A stretch of DNA of 64,000 nucleotides from Topomyia yanbarensis (lineage: Eukaryota; Arthropoda; Insecta; Diptera; Culicidae). A program made the position numbers and the translations under genes. Below, piece by piece: positions 46,319 to 57,550 of this stretch. The stretch lies in NCBI RefSeq assembly GCF_030247195.1, contig NC_080672.1, forward strand, positions 65,451,771 through 65,515,770, written 5' to 3'. Within the stretch, counting starts at the first letter, position 1. The number at the start of each line of letters is the position of its first letter. The notes beneath the pieces are model-generated. The model had not been told where the DNA came from and searched no databases. It saw nothing but the letters and a program-made list of their open reading frames with translations.

Positions 46319-46984
46319 ATTGTGCAAAAAGTACCTAATGGTTGCTAATTTTTTTTGAAGAAGTAAGATGACTTAGACATGTGCGCTATTCTGCAAAATG
46401 TTTATTAAGGTTTCATCTATAAAATGAAAATTTTCGAGTGTAAGGTATCCAAAATGGCGGCTCCAGCAAAAGGTGTTTTGAAAACCGACCTCATCTGCGG
46501 GCACGATATAGGTCGCAATTTGTCGTCTACAGGCAGCAAACCAAAACGATATTAAAGATTACATTCCGTAGAGGCGCCCCAACCTAAAAAACATGAAATG
46601 CGATATAGAAACAAAATGGTGACCACTTGAAAATAAAGTATCGTTTTTTCGCATGATTTTTCCACTTTGGCAGGCTGTAAAAAATCGTTAATAATCAAAA
46701 TATTGCGATTTTGTAGGTTACAGCGCCCGAGAATGTTGTCTTCTTTTAGGCGAGCAAAATCCTAAGTTGAATGGTTCAAAAACGAGAATGCCCGCAGATT
46801 CGAATTCGCAAATCTTGTTCCAAGCAAGCCGCCATTTTGAACGCCATATTTGACATCTTACACTCGAAAATTTTTATTTTAGGGATGAAACCTTAACAAA
46901 TATTTTGCAGAATAACGCACATGTCTAAGTCATTTTACTGTTTCAAAAACAAATTATTAAACATTAGGTACTTTTTACCACAAT
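46319..46984. mobile_element. MITE, 666 bp, TA target
   Basis: Inverted arms of about 150 bp start ATTGTGCAAAAAGTACCTAA on the left and ATTGTGGTAAAAAGTACCTA on the right (complement). TA lies at 46317-46318 and 46985-46986. It is non-coding. Confidence 0.8.
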
Positions 46985-46986
46985 TA

Positions 46987-47305
46987 GGGTAAAGTGCCTA
47001 TTTTCACCATACTAAGCAGGGTGCCTCACTAATTCATTAATTTCTCGGCCTACAATCAATGGAATGCGAAAAAGTTGACATCAACAGCTTTGCTTCGTTG
47101 TTAAGAACCACTATAATAACACAAATGCGCTGAAAACAGTGAAATTCTCGTGTTTAAGCGCAACGAAAACTCTAATCGAGTGCCCCTATTGTTGCGCTAC
47201 CATTTGACTCAATGCGTTGAACAAAGATGGCAGACACTGCTCTAACCAACGGCTTCAAATGGGTAGGGTGATAATAGAAACATGGCGAAAATGGGCTCAA
47301 CACCC
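46987..47305. mobile_element. 319-bp MITE, TA target (copy 2)
   Basis: Same family and length as 32712-33030, with ends GGGTAAAGTGCCTATTTTCA and the complement of GGGTGTTGAGCCCATTTTCG. It shares a single TA (46985-46986) with the MITE on its left and has TA at 47306-47307 on the right. Confidence 0.85.
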
Positions 47306-47312
47306 TATATTA

Positions 47313-47921
47313 GAGGGGTTACACCACTGCAGAATTAAAAAAAAATCGATTTTCTTTTTATTAGCCTAAAATGTGCTTTAGGATGTTGAAAATGATATCC
47401 CAAAACATAGAAGACGAAAACAATACATAAATGTTCAAATTTTCAATTTTGCTGCAACGCCTCTTATGTATATCTATCTCGTTTGTATTGAAAACTTTAA
47501 CCGCGTTTTTCTCGAAACCACTTTTTTTTGAGCTGGCGGGAAATGTCACTTGAACAAATAATTTTTGATCGCTTGGAGATTTTCACAGTATATTCAGAAT
47601 TGATTTCTCCAGCGACGTACGTAGGATTTCATTTTTTTTATTGCTTAACTTTTTTAATTAAACTTTTTTGTGTCGATTTTTATGACATTTTCTACGTTTT
47701 TGAACTCAAAAGTGCGCCATTTCGCGTAAAATCAAAATATCGAAAAAAAAATCCAGCGTATCCGCCATCTTGTGATGAAATTGATCGAAAAAATTATTTT
47801 GTGTGATTCAATACTTATGCTATAAACCCCATTTAACAAGATCTCAATTCGCTACTTTATTGCAACAAGATAAATTCTCGAAAAATGGCTATTTTTTCGT
47901 GCCCTACAGTAGTGTAACCCC
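47313..47921. mobile_element. MITE with GGGGTTACAC ends, about 609 bp
   Basis: AGGGGTTACACCACTGCAG at the left and the complement of AGGGGTTACACTACTGTAG at the right are inverted repeats. TTA occurs on both sides (47310-47312 and 47922-47924), a possible 3-bp duplication. The internal frame at 47528-47806 shows no domain. Confidence 0.65.
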
Positions 47922-47924
47922 TTA

Positions 47925-49514
47925 ATTACTTAGAACTACTAAAAAATACAAAAAGGTCAATTTCGGAAAAATGTGGGTTAGCCGCCTTTGGACGCCAGCC
48001 ATTCACCTTTTGATAGCAAAAATGTTCTGAGAACAGTGATGATTACTTTATGACTTTGACGAGACATAGCTTACGGGTTTACTATACCATTATTGATAGT
48101 AGCAAAGATGAACTTTTTCGTAAAACGCTTGTGTCTCAAAATTATTTCATGGTATGAATAAAATGCTATACATAGGAAGTTACGCAGAAGAATAACATTG
48201 CATAACCTTACCCCTACTTTCTGAGATATGGGTGATTTTGTCGAAAAAACGCTTTTAATCCACCTAACAGTGTGATGAGACATTTCTTATAACTTTTATC
48301 ACTCTCTTCGGATATTATATCGTTTGAGAACATTTAGAACTTGATGTTTCGCGATGTTTTTGATAACACATACTACATGGGATAGTGGCAGGACTCAGAG
48401 AATCGCTCAAATCAGCATAGGACAACATCAGTGCTAGAAATCTCAAACCAAATCAATGGGAAAGCGAAAAAATGGCCCATAAAATAGACATTCCAACGAA
48501 TTATTGTTAATGCTCTGTTAATAAAATATCCAAATTGTGGTGGGAAAACTGAATTTTCCTAAAGGGGTTATTTATTTTTCATTCGCATGTATGAAAAAAG
48601 CCTTATGTTTACATTTGTGAGTATCGCCCTTTTCACAAAAAAAGCGTTGAAATGAAATCGCAGCTCCTGATATCACGTTATCTCTGAAGTGCATGCGTGC
48701 ATAGTTCCAAATGTTATTTCGATATCGACTTTTTCTAAAGGTGACTTCCCAGTAGTATCCTTGATTTGAATTATTACCGCTAATCCTAATGCCAAAGAAC
48801 AAATAAAAACCTCTCGAAAACGAACCGTTTGGGGAAATCATCATCATTACTGGAATTTTCATTTTCACGAAACTTTTCGATAGCCTTCCGTCACTTGCGT
48901 TAATGCACTAGGTGCACAGTGCTCCGAAAATCTAGCGAAATCGTCTTAGGGCACCAGCGGGTCTAATTCAGAGCTATCTGCGCGGCGAGTAAAGTAAAGA
49001 ATACTAAAAATTAATTTCTATTCAATAATTTTCAGTTCAGCAATTCGAGAGATCGTGCTCACCGCAAGCCATGAAAAATAGACTACGTTGTGAAGCGATG
49101 GTCACTATTTATTAAAAAATCACGGTTAAATAAAAAATTAAACTATTAAAAAATTTCAAATAGTTTATAATTTTTACAAACTTATTAGGAAAAATTGTTT
49201 AATAAGCTTTCGTAATATTGTGTAGGAAAAAAGCTGAAAATTTCAGTATTTTCTCTATCTGCAACATATAAACCCTTAAGTATACCAATTAATTGGTATA
49301 CGAATTGGAATAGGTTCGCCAAATTTTGGAAGAAGTCTATAAAATAACCTCTGGAAAGCTACCTAAAAATTGTTGTAGTTCGATGCAATAAAAAAATCAT
49401 ATTTGGCAATTCATATTTGGCTGATACAATTGGGGTGTCAATGTATTATAATAGATATTCAGCATTCGAAGAAGTTTCTTGTGAACGAGTGTAGAACGAC
49501 TTTGTTTCTACTTA
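47925..49514. other. Unassigned sequence
   Basis: No gene or clean element boundary is recognised in 1.6 kb. Confidence 0.35.
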
Positions 49515-49522
49515 CTTGAAGT

Positions 49523-51252
49523 CAGCGGCGTAGCCAGAAATTCGGTTTGGCGGGGGTTTGGTGAAAATCGATCTTACTGTCCAAACGGCATAATTCCGAA
49601 ACCATAATTTTTGAAGTTTTAAAATTATGCAGAATTATTTTCCAGAAAATAGTAACAAGGTTCGTGTCTTTAGCGAATTTGTTGAGACTTTATTGTAGTC
49701 CTGAATATTAACCTGAGAAAATTCACCATAAATACTTCTTGGACGATATACCGTCAAAATTATTTTATCAAATGATGCGCTGTTTAACGTTTGTAAAATT
49801 CATCGAAGATACTAAAGCTCCGAAATTGGCGGTTTCAAAATGATGTTAAATTACTGTTTTTAAACATTTCATAAATTTCTCTCTACATTCGGAAAGTGTT
49901 ATCCTCGTTATTAATCATATTACGTTTTCGTCTCAACTCGACGCATTTCTAAAATAAAAACCTGTTTTAATCCATCTAGTGGTGCAATTGTGCTTGTCTC
50001 ATTTGTCCAGACTACGATTCCATGGCTGGTTATGTTCAATACAATGGTGGAAATGAATATTACATGTTCAGTACGATTTGCACATACATACAATGCATCG
50101 ACAGCCACGATCTTGAGATACTATGTGATACTGAAACATCGCTTGAAACCAGCGGCGGATCATGGAGAAAGATCCGGGAGGTCCAGGTCCTGCCGAAAAT
50201 TTTCAACATGTTAAGAAATTTTAAATTAGTTTTAATTTTAAAGTAGCAACCCCTTACTGCATACTCCCTCCGGGCCGGTATGAATGACGATTTTTAGAGT
50301 GATTGCATAACCTTCCTATATGAGAAAGGCAAAAATGTACCAAAGTTCAAAGAAGTCAATTTTTGTCAAACATCTCAATGTTTCATGCATTTTAAAGTCA
50401 TTTGGCATCAAAAATACAAATTTGATTTTGAAATTTTTCATTTCAGTTTATATGAGAATTTGCTGTGTGATTGCACTCTTCAACTCGTAACTCCGGAACC
50501 GGAAGTCCAATCAATAAAAAATTCAATAGCAGCCGATGGGAAGGTTGTACCTTTCATTTGAGACTAACTTTGTGTAAATTGGTCCAGCCATCTCTGAGAA
50601 ACAGAGGTCACATTTTTTTCCACATATACACATACACACACATACATACACACACAGACATTTTCCGATCTCGACGAACTCAGTCGATTGGCATATGACA
50701 CTCGGTCCTCCGGGTCGGGATTAGATTGACGAATTTTAGAGTGAATGAGAAAGACAAAAACATTTTTGGCAAATGTTGAAAGTTATGCATTTTTTGGTGA
50801 GCAGTTCTATGTTTCATAGACATTAAATCAATTTTAACTTCGCTTCCTATTAAATAAAGACCCTTATTACAATACATTTCTACAAAAACGAGATCAATTT
50901 GAAAATAAATCTGAGGATTATGATTGATTACAGAACTCTGGAATTTTCTATTGGAATGTTTTCAGGCAGGAATTTGATATTGATGCAATTAGACAACTGT
51001 GAAATCAAGACCAATAGATCAGTTACATATCAGGACCCCATTCCGACAATTTATCAAAAGTCCTAATGATGTTAACAACAACAGGTTATCAATCCACGGA
51101 TCAGATAATTGTTATGGTAATATTGAATTAAATCAGTCTGCATCAATACATTTTCAACTTCAATCCAATATTTTTTTTTGGGTGTTGTGGGGGGGGGGGG
51201 GGGGGTGTTGTACGGTGTTAAACCCCAAAACCTTCTCTTGGCTACGCCGTTG
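49523..51252. mobile_element. hAT-family non-autonomous element C, 1730 bp (diverged)
   Basis: Ends CAGCGGCGTAGCCAG and the complement of CAACGGCGTAGCCAAG match elements A and B. The flanking 8-mers CTTGAAGT (49515-49522) and CTTGGAGT (51253-51260) differ at one base. The G run before the right end is retained. The middle differs from A and B: it contains the dispersed repeat with a CA tract (50.26-50.76 kb) and a nested terminus-like CAGCGGCGGATCATG at about 50150. No hammerhead core was found in it. Confidence 0.82.
50260..50765 (+). repeat. Dispersed repeat with CA tract (GACACTCGG..CCGGG family), copies 2-3
   Basis: CTCCGGGCCGGTATGAATGA and ATATGAGAAAGGCAAAAATG at 50.27-50.34 kb form one 3' end. 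A fuller copy at 50.47-50.76 kb runs from AACTCGTAACTCCGGAACCG through a CACATACA microsatellite to GACACTCGGTCCTCCGGGTC. Similar copies lie at 9.74 and 55.79 kb. Confidence 0.6.
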
Positions 51253-51487
51253 CTTGGAGTTATTTTTTTCGCTTTTCATTTTCCGATATGTTTCAGATCG
51301 ATCCGATGGTTATAAGTTAGAAAAAATGCAGTCAGAAGGTTCGCACAAATGAACATTTTTGTACTGATAAGGTATCAAGTTCCTTCCAGACAACTTGGAA
51401 GTATTCGGTGATTATTTCTAGCGGTTGTAGATAGTAAAATGAAATACAAAAGTCGTTTTATCGAAATAATGTTTAGCTTATTTCAAT

Positions 51488-51827
51488 AATGAGAGATGGC
51501 GTTTGGTCACGGATTTCTTACAATAATATTTTATTGCGTCTATTACCAACGTTTCGAAGGTCTATGCCTTCATCTTCTGGGCAAAACTACAATTTGAACA
51601 ATAATTTGAACAATAATTACATACAACATTCAATTTGCAAACACACAGATTACTTACAACACGAACAATATTATCTTAGTCAAGTTGGTTTGAACATTTA
51701 GACAGAAAAAACAACGCACTGATCTACACTGTAATGTCAAAATTAAGTTTGAATTTGTTTTAAATTGCAAATTCGTTTTAATTGTGGCAACTTACACAGA
51801 CGGTCCCCGCACACATCACTAGCAGAC
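51488..51827 (-). repeat. Penelope 3' pseudo-LTR
   Basis: Direct copy of 54521-54877 without its first 33 bases. On the minus strand it includes CAGAAGA, (T)GAAGG..CCTTC, GAAACGTTGG. This is a hammerhead-like core in which the expected CUGANGA has U changed to A. Confidence 0.9.
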
Positions 51828-51959
51828 TGAGCAATGAAACGTTTCAAAAAGCAAAAGTGTGTGTTGTAAACAGTATCGAGGTATGGAACAGATGGAAGTG
51901 GAAACAGCAATAATTTGACGTATAGGAAACGGGCAGAAGAGAGTGAGCGAAGTTTATGC

Positions 51960-54509
51960 TTAATGAGAGAGAGAGTGTAGCACCCCAGAGTATGCTGCAT
52001 TCAAATTATTAGTGTCGGTTCTGAAATTAATTGTTGAAACATCACTAAAAATGTGGCACATTTCCAAAATCTGTAAAGCTTGTAATCGGTTGTCATGGTC
52101 TAAAATTGTTGTTTTTGATAGATCAAAGCTGTGCTCATTATCAATGGCATGAACCATTAGCGCTGTCTTTTTAAACTCGTCTACATTGCTTGTCTCTCGC
52201 TCGCTGCTTGACGATTTGAATTCATTGTACCGTTTTATGAGCGATCGGTGGCCAGACAGGCGTTGTTTGAGTTGTTGTGTAGTTAAACCAATGTAGGAAC
52301 TGTCACATTCTGTGCAGGGTATACGGTAGATTATATTGCGTTTTAAAAGAAGAGGCGTGGGATCTTTCAGCTTGGAAAACAAAATTGCATTGGTTTTTGT
52401 ACATTTGAAACCTAACCTTACATTTTTGTGATTCCTCTGAACGATCCTGGCAAGGGCGGGTGTGAGAGCATCTACGTGGTGGAGCGATCGATATACCTTT
52501 TGTTCGCTCTCGGGAGGGCGATCATTTACTGTGCTGGGATTTTGGTTGACAAATCGATTGATCAGTCGATTTACCAGGGTGCTGGGATAATTGTTATTGC
52601 GCAAGTATTCTCGTACCGTTAGCTTTTTCTGGTTTTCTGTTTTGTACGTTGATAGTCGAAATACCCTTGCAATGAACCCCATGGCTGTATTAAGCTTTTG
52701 CGTGAGCGGATGGAGAGAGAGAAAATTTAAAATTCGGCCAGATGCCACCGGCTTTTTGTACCAGTCGGTGAGAATCCTCTGCTCGTCAGTTCTTATCAGA
52801 ACCATGTCCAAATAAGGCAAACGGTTGTTGCTCTCAATCTCACATGTAAACTGGATATGTGGATTATAGGCATTCAGCGCACTCTTCACATGATCAATTT
52901 CATTAGCTGGGAGAGCGGTGATCAAATCATCCACATATTTCTTTAAAAAGGGGATAGGTATATTGATCGTCTTCAACACGTCATCTAGTAATGTTTCCAT
53001 TACTAGATCCGCTAAGGCAGGGGATAATGGATTACCCATTGCTGTTCCCGATTTCTGCCTGTAATATGCTCCGCGAAATACGAAATAACTGGAGGAGAGA
53101 TTGAAATCGATGAGGTCTATGAAAGTTTTTTCATCTTTGATGGTTGTGTTTTTCTCTATCGAACTCCAGTTATTGCGCACCGCTTGGATGACCAGGTCTT
53201 TGGGGATGCAAGTAAACAAACTAACGACATCGAACGAAACCAACACATGATTCGGGGGCAGCGTTGTGTTGTTTATGAATGAGCAAAACTCGTAAGAGTT
53301 TAGGACATTGTATTTGTTCTGATTTATCGATAGTCTGAGAATACCAGCTAAATACTTTGAGAGATCATATGTTGGGCAATTAATGCACGACAGGATGACC
53401 CTCAGCGGACTATTGGGTTTATGTATTTTTGGAAGACCGTAAATTTTAGGGCAAGTCGCGTGATGTGTTATTAATTGATGCCTGGTTTTCTGGTCTATCA
53501 TTTTCTGATCGTATAGAGCATTTACCATTTGATTATTTTTGGTCTGTACTTTGTTTGTCCAGTCCGTGTCAATGCCTTCATACGTATCGCTGTCGCCAAC
53601 AAGGGTTTGCATTTTCATTTCGTATTCTTCTTTTTTCATTATTACTGTTTTGTTACCCTTGTCGGCAGCCACAATACATATTTCCGGATTGTCACGGATG
53701 AACTTTTGGGTCGTATGGTATGCTTCGATCAAAAAATGATTGACGGGATCAGTGGATGATTTGAAGCAACCGTTTTTTCGTTTGTTCACGTAATTGTGAA
53801 TTATGTTGGTGAACTGGTTGCGACTTGCCGCTTGCACTGTGTCGTCGGGTTCAAGCTTTAAAATAGATTCTAAGTCTGCGATAATCTTGAAATACGGAAT
53901 TTCTCGATTATCCTGGAAAGGCAAGGCAAACTTAGGACCATATCCTAGTAATAGCATTGTTTCTTTGGGAACTTCCACATCAGTGGTGTTCTGTATCCAC
54001 GACTCGTTTACGGTGAAGTTGAGAGGCGACTCAACTTCCACTTTCGCCATTAGGCGTTGAAACTTACTGTCTGTTTTTGCTTTGAGTGCGCGACCTTGTT
54101 TGTTAAAGTAACATTCCTGACCAATAAAGAATGAGTTGTATATGTGTGGAGGGGTTGCCTGCGTTATCTGACTTACGAGTGACACTTTAGTTTCTTCTAA
54201 CTGTTTGATCTTATAGAAACTGTCCTTGATTTCGATGTTGATGATCGTTCGCTTGAAGCGGTCTATTGCTTTTTGCAAACTTCCTCTGTACGGGCTAGCG
54301 TCTTCAAGAAGACCATTGATGCAGCGAAAACTATTCTGGATGTGTGTTGGGTTCAATCCATATTTCCTACATCTTCTCAGGAATTCTTTGCGGTTTAGTT
54401 GAGCGCACAGTTTTCCGACGGCTTGCGCATAGCTTTTGTACAATCTGCGATGTTGCGGCTGTAAACTATTGTAGAAGGTTGCGGTACTGGAATCTAATCT
54501 TGGCGCCAT
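51960..54509 (-). CDS. Penelope-like reverse transcriptase with GIY-YIG endonuclease
   Basis: The 849-residue protein begins at the ATG at 54509, 11 bases from the pseudo-LTR edge. Residues about 270-590 form the reverse transcriptase. KIYGLPKIHK is near 355, the motif A Asp (SFDVVSLFT) is at 427, SGTAMGNPLSP at 487-497, and the catalytic YVDD at 525-528. A C-terminal GIY-YIG nuclease follows: IIYRIP at 726-731, YIG at 739-741, an Arg at 750, HR at 754-755 and a Glu at 816. A Cys pair (CTEC, 732-735) and later His residues fit the zinc-binding linker of Penelope proteins. It would nick target DNA and prime reverse transcription there. Length is typical and no stop or frameshift was seen, so it may be competent. 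Its relation is to Penelope elements and telomerase-like RTs, not LINEs. Confidence 0.95.
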   Translation of the reverse strand: MAPRLDSSTATFYNSLQPQHRRLYKSYAQAVGKLCAQLNRKEFLRRCRKYGLNPTHIQNSFRCINGLLEDASPYRGSLQKAIDRFKRTIINIEIKDSFYKIKQLEETKVSLVSQITQATPPHIYNSFFIGQECYFNKQGRALKAKTDSKFQRLMAKVEVESPLNFTVNESWIQNTTDVEVPKETMLLLGYGPKFALPFQDNREIPYFKIIADLESILKLEPDDTVQAASRNQFTNIIHNYVNKRKNGCFKSSTDPVNHFLIEAYHTTQKFIRDNPEICIVAADKGNKTVIMKKEEYEMKMQTLVGDSDTYEGIDTDWTNKVQTKNNQMVNALYDQKMIDQKTRHQLITHHATCPKIYGLPKIHKPNSPLRVILSCINCPTYDLSKYLAGILRLSINQNKYNVLNSYEFCSFINNTTLPPNHVLVSFDVVSLFTCIPKDLVIQAVRNNWSSIEKNTTIKDEKTFIDLIDFNLSSSYFVFRGAYYRQKSGTAMGNPLSPALADLVMETLLDDVLKTINIPIPFLKKYVDDLITALPANEIDHVKSALNAYNPHIQFTCEIESNNRLPYLDMVLIRTDEQRILTDWYKKPVASGRILNFLSLHPLTQKLNTAMGFIARVFRLSTYKTENQKKLTVREYLRNNNYPSTLVNRLINRFVNQNPSTVNDRPPESEQKVYRSLHHVDALTPALARIVQRNHKNVRLGFKCTKTNAILFSKLKDPTPLLLKRNIIYRIPCTECDSSYIGLTTQQLKQRLSGHRSLIKRYNEFKSSSSERETSNVDEFKKTALMVHAIDNEHSFDLSKTTILDHDNRLQALQILEMCHIFSDVSTINFRTDTNNLNAAYSGVLHSLSH

Positions 54510-54520
54510 TGTTGTTATTC

Positions 54521-54877
54521 GATAGAAAGATGAACGACCACTTTGTTTTCAGTAATGAGAGATGGCGTTTGGTCACGGATTTCTTACAATAATATTTTAT
54601 TGCGTCTATTACCAACGTTTCGAAGGTCTATGCCTTCATCTTCTGGGCAAAACTACAATTTGAACAATAATTTGAACAATAATTACATACAACATTCAAT
54701 TTGCAAACACACAGATTACTTACAACACGAACAATATTATCTTAGTCAAGTTGGTTTGAACATTTAGACAGAAAAAACAACGCACTGATCTACACTGTAA
54801 TGTCAAAATTAAGTTTGAATTTGTTTTAAATTGCAAATTCGTTTTAATTGTGGCAACTTACACAGACGGTCCCCGCA
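54521..54877 (-). repeat. Penelope 5' pseudo-LTR
   Basis: Direct repeat of the 3' copy, abutting the inverted copy at 54877/54878 so that GGTCCCCGCA..TGCGGGGACC forms a palindrome with about 16 bases between the arms. It contains the same hammerhead-like core at about 54615-54650 (minus). Confidence 0.9.
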
Positions 54878-55250
54878 GTCTGCTAGTGATGTGTGCGGGG
54901 ACCGTCTGTGTAAGTTGCCACAATTAAAACGAATTTGCAATTTAAAACAAATTCAAACTTAATTTTGACATTACAGTGTAGATCAGTGCGTTGTTTTTTC
55001 TGTCTAAATGTTCAAACCAACTTGACTAAGATAATATTGTTCGTGTTGTAAGTAATCTGTGTGTTTGCAAATTGAATGTTGTATGTAATTATTGTTCAAA
55101 TTATTGTTCAAATTGTAGTTTTGCCCAGAAGATGAAGGCATAGACCTTCGAAACGTTGGTAATAGACGCAATAAAATATTATTGTAAGAAATCCGTGACC
55201 AAACGCCATCTCTCATTACTGAAAACAAAGTGGTCGTTCATCTTTCTATC
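54878..55250 (+). repeat. Penelope inverted terminal copy
   Basis: Inverted with respect to 54521-54877 and nearly identical. It keeps about 16 more bases at the joint (GTCTGCTAGTGATGTG) that are also present in the 3' copy. The hammerhead-like core is on the plus strand at about 55125-55163. Tandem inverted arrangement is common in this superfamily. Confidence 0.9.
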
Positions 55251-55260
55251 TTATTTCAAT

Positions 55261-55785
55261 GGATTATTACTATATTGAACAATAAATGGGCGACAAAGAG
55301 TAATCAACAAACAACAAGCCATAACTTTTAAAGTATTCAAAATAGATATTTAAAGTCTTTAGTAAAGTTATTCGCAAAAGTAAGAGCTACAAATTTGCTG
55401 AAGACATCATTTCGATATAATCACTTCCAAGAAAATTTGTGAAAATATCTCACTCATAGGGGGATTAATCAGCAAAAGCACAATTCCAAAAGAAAGGCCA
55501 TATTACCTCCATTAAATTCTCCGAAGATACTATTGACCTAAAATAAGCCGTTTTGTCGTTAATAATAGATTATATGTTTTTGGTCATATTTCTGGCAATG
55601 GGAAATGATAAAAATCTTTCGTCCACATTTAATGTTAAATATCTCTTTTGGTAATAGTCCGATTTCTACAATCTATAGCTTGTTCGAAAGGTATTCGTTA
55701 AAGCTGTCTAAAAACATATAAATTGTTAATCTATATTGTCAATTTCGGCAGATAATTTCAAAAAACTGCAAAAAACGCCATTTTT
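55261..55785. other. Unassigned sequence
   Basis: AT-rich, with no recognised gene or repeat. Confidence 0.4.
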
Positions 55786-55789
55786 GCGC

Positions 55790-55953
55790 ATTCAAACATT
55801 CATATCTTGGAAACTAAACATCAGAATCAAAAACAAATTAATAGCGTTCATACTGTTTTTTAGTTCTTTCATTTAAAATTGGTTTGGATAAGATCGGTTC
55901 AGCCATTGCTGAGAAACACGAATGAGAATTTGTCCGTTACATACACACACACA

Positions 55954-55989
<36 letters not shown>

Positions 55990-56065
55990 TTGTCCCAAAT
56001 CGTCGAGCTGAGTCGATTGGTATATAAGACTCGGCCCTCCGGGCCTCGGAAAAAATCTTGAAAGT
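55790..56065 (+). repeat. Dispersed repeat with (CA)n tract, copy 4
   Basis: TTCAGCCATTGCTGAGAAAC, then a CA microsatellite at about 55943-55985, then GTCGATTGGTATATAAGACT and CGGCCCTCCGGGCC. The order is as in the 50.5 kb copy. Confidence 0.65.
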
Positions 56066-56461
56066 TTGAGCGAATTCTATACATTTCTTTTATAAGAATT
56101 GTAAAAAAATGTTTTAAACAGAAAAACATTCGAACAAAGCAATTATGTTGAGCTAAGTCTATCGATATAAATATCTTATAAAAAAATTTCTAACAAGCCT
56201 CAGATCGTCTCAATACGTTCACGAACGGCGGAGATGTTAAATATTCTATATTTTATTGATCAATTACCCATTTTCAATAACTAAAAATGTGATCATTCGT
56301 CTTCGAGGGCTCGGTCGAGGCACAAGTGATTTGTTTCCAGTCCGTGCAGTGTATAACGTCCAAGAATAGTGCTAATCCGCGTTCAAGGTTATCTTGTGCA
56401 CTCTCCGCCTCGTCGAGTTTTCAGTATTTTTTCACTTCTTTTGTATTTCTGTTTCCGTGAG

Positions 56462-57550
56462 ATGGACGTCGAAACAAAATTGGCTCCCCGGCTCAAAGTA
56501 TACCCAAACTCTTCCACCGGGCCATTCGTGATCTTCTTCCGGACCAAAGATAAAAAGTATTTGAAATCCGCCACTTCTCGAGTTCCAACGGATCGGTATT
56601 CGACCGTAACATAAATATCGGAAATTCGCCCTGATAAGCTTCAGGTGGTTGTTCACAGTTTGACTCAGGCAAATGATATTGCTAGCTACGGGCCCTTTAT
56701 GAAGGAGTACAGGGTGTACATTCCAGCTAACAGGGTTGAAGTCAGTGGGGTCGTTTCCGATTCGAGTCTGAGTTGCGAGAACTTGCTAAAATATGGGACT
56801 GGTTGTTTCAAAGATCCCATGCTTAAGCCAGGGAAGATTCTGGAGGGCAAACGTTTGCATTCAGCACTAGTCGCAGCTGACGGGAAGAAAACATGCGTCA
56901 ACTCGGACTGTTATCGGGTGACCTTTGCCGGTTCGGCTCTACCTAACTACCTCCTCTTTGACAAGGTTCGTCTACCTGTGCGTCTCTTTGTGCCGCGGGT
57001 CATGAATTGTATTAATTGCAAACAATTGGGACAAACAATCTCACAGCCATGCGGATGATTCTTGTGGAAGGGATGTTGAAAAAAGACTCTACTGTGGGGG
57101 AAACCCACATGATCTCCCGGCATGTCCCGCGTATAAACAGCGCGAGGAGAATCTTAAGCGTTCCCTTCAGGGACGCTCTGAGCGATCTTTTACAGAAATG
57201 CTTAAGATAGCTACGCTAACGACCTCTACGGATATCTATACCAACTTGTCTACTGACGAAGGCGACTGTGATGAAGGAGGGAACATCTTCTGCTGTGCCT
57301 AGAAGCAATAGAAAAAGGAGGAACATTTCCTCTCCCAAGCTTCATCGTAAAGGACAGAAGGTGTCTTTTCATCCCCCCCCCCTAAAATAACTACTCAAGG
57401 AAGTACTTGTGCAAAACTGAAGCAAGTCGCTCTCGGTCTCAGAAACTTGAGCTCAGAAAAGAAGTTCCCAGCACTTCCAGGAACGTCAAAAACCACAAGT
57501 GTTTCCCTGATCTCAGCTAGAGAAAGAAACCAGTACTGGCTTAATAAATC
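56462..57550 (+). pseudogene. LINE ORF1 with defective zinc knuckle
   Basis: Starts MDVETKLAPRLKVYPNSS and stops early at 56612-56614, but the same frame continues (RPDKLQVVVHSL) to about 57058. An RNA-binding nucleocapsid-like region ends with NCINCKQLGQT, a Cys-X2-Cys knuckle whose expected His is Gln. A downstream frame-shifted tail, VALGLRNLSSEKKFPALPG, reaches about 57.55 kb. ORF1 proteins package the element's RNA. Stops and frameshifts make it non-functional. Confidence 0.75.

Larger units (their letters stand above)
51488..55250 (-). mobile_element. Penelope-like element, apparently full length (3763 bp)
   Basis: A perfect 10-bp duplication TTATTTCAAT flanks it (51478-51487 and 55251-55260). 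In the sense (minus) direction it has an inverted terminal copy (54878-55250), a direct pseudo-LTR copy (54521-54877), one open 849-codon frame, and a second direct pseudo-LTR (51488-51827) at the 3' end. Direct plus inverted terminal repeats are typical of Penelope elements. The intact frame, near-identical repeats and perfect target duplication point to recent insertion. Confidence 0.93.

Noticed and set aside
45563..46338. Overlapping 65-93 codon frames on both strands as a host gene
   Set aside because: No domain, no splice or start evidence, and several frames are open at once by chance in AT-rich DNA.
53465..54060. Plus-strand frames within the Penelope gene
   Set aside because: They are antisense shadows of a long, motif-complete minus-strand reading frame.
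55943..55985. CA repeat as a CRISPR or regulatory array
   Set aside because: It is a simple dinucleotide run inside a dispersed repeat seen at 50.6 kb. No repeat-spacer pattern exists anywhere in the window.
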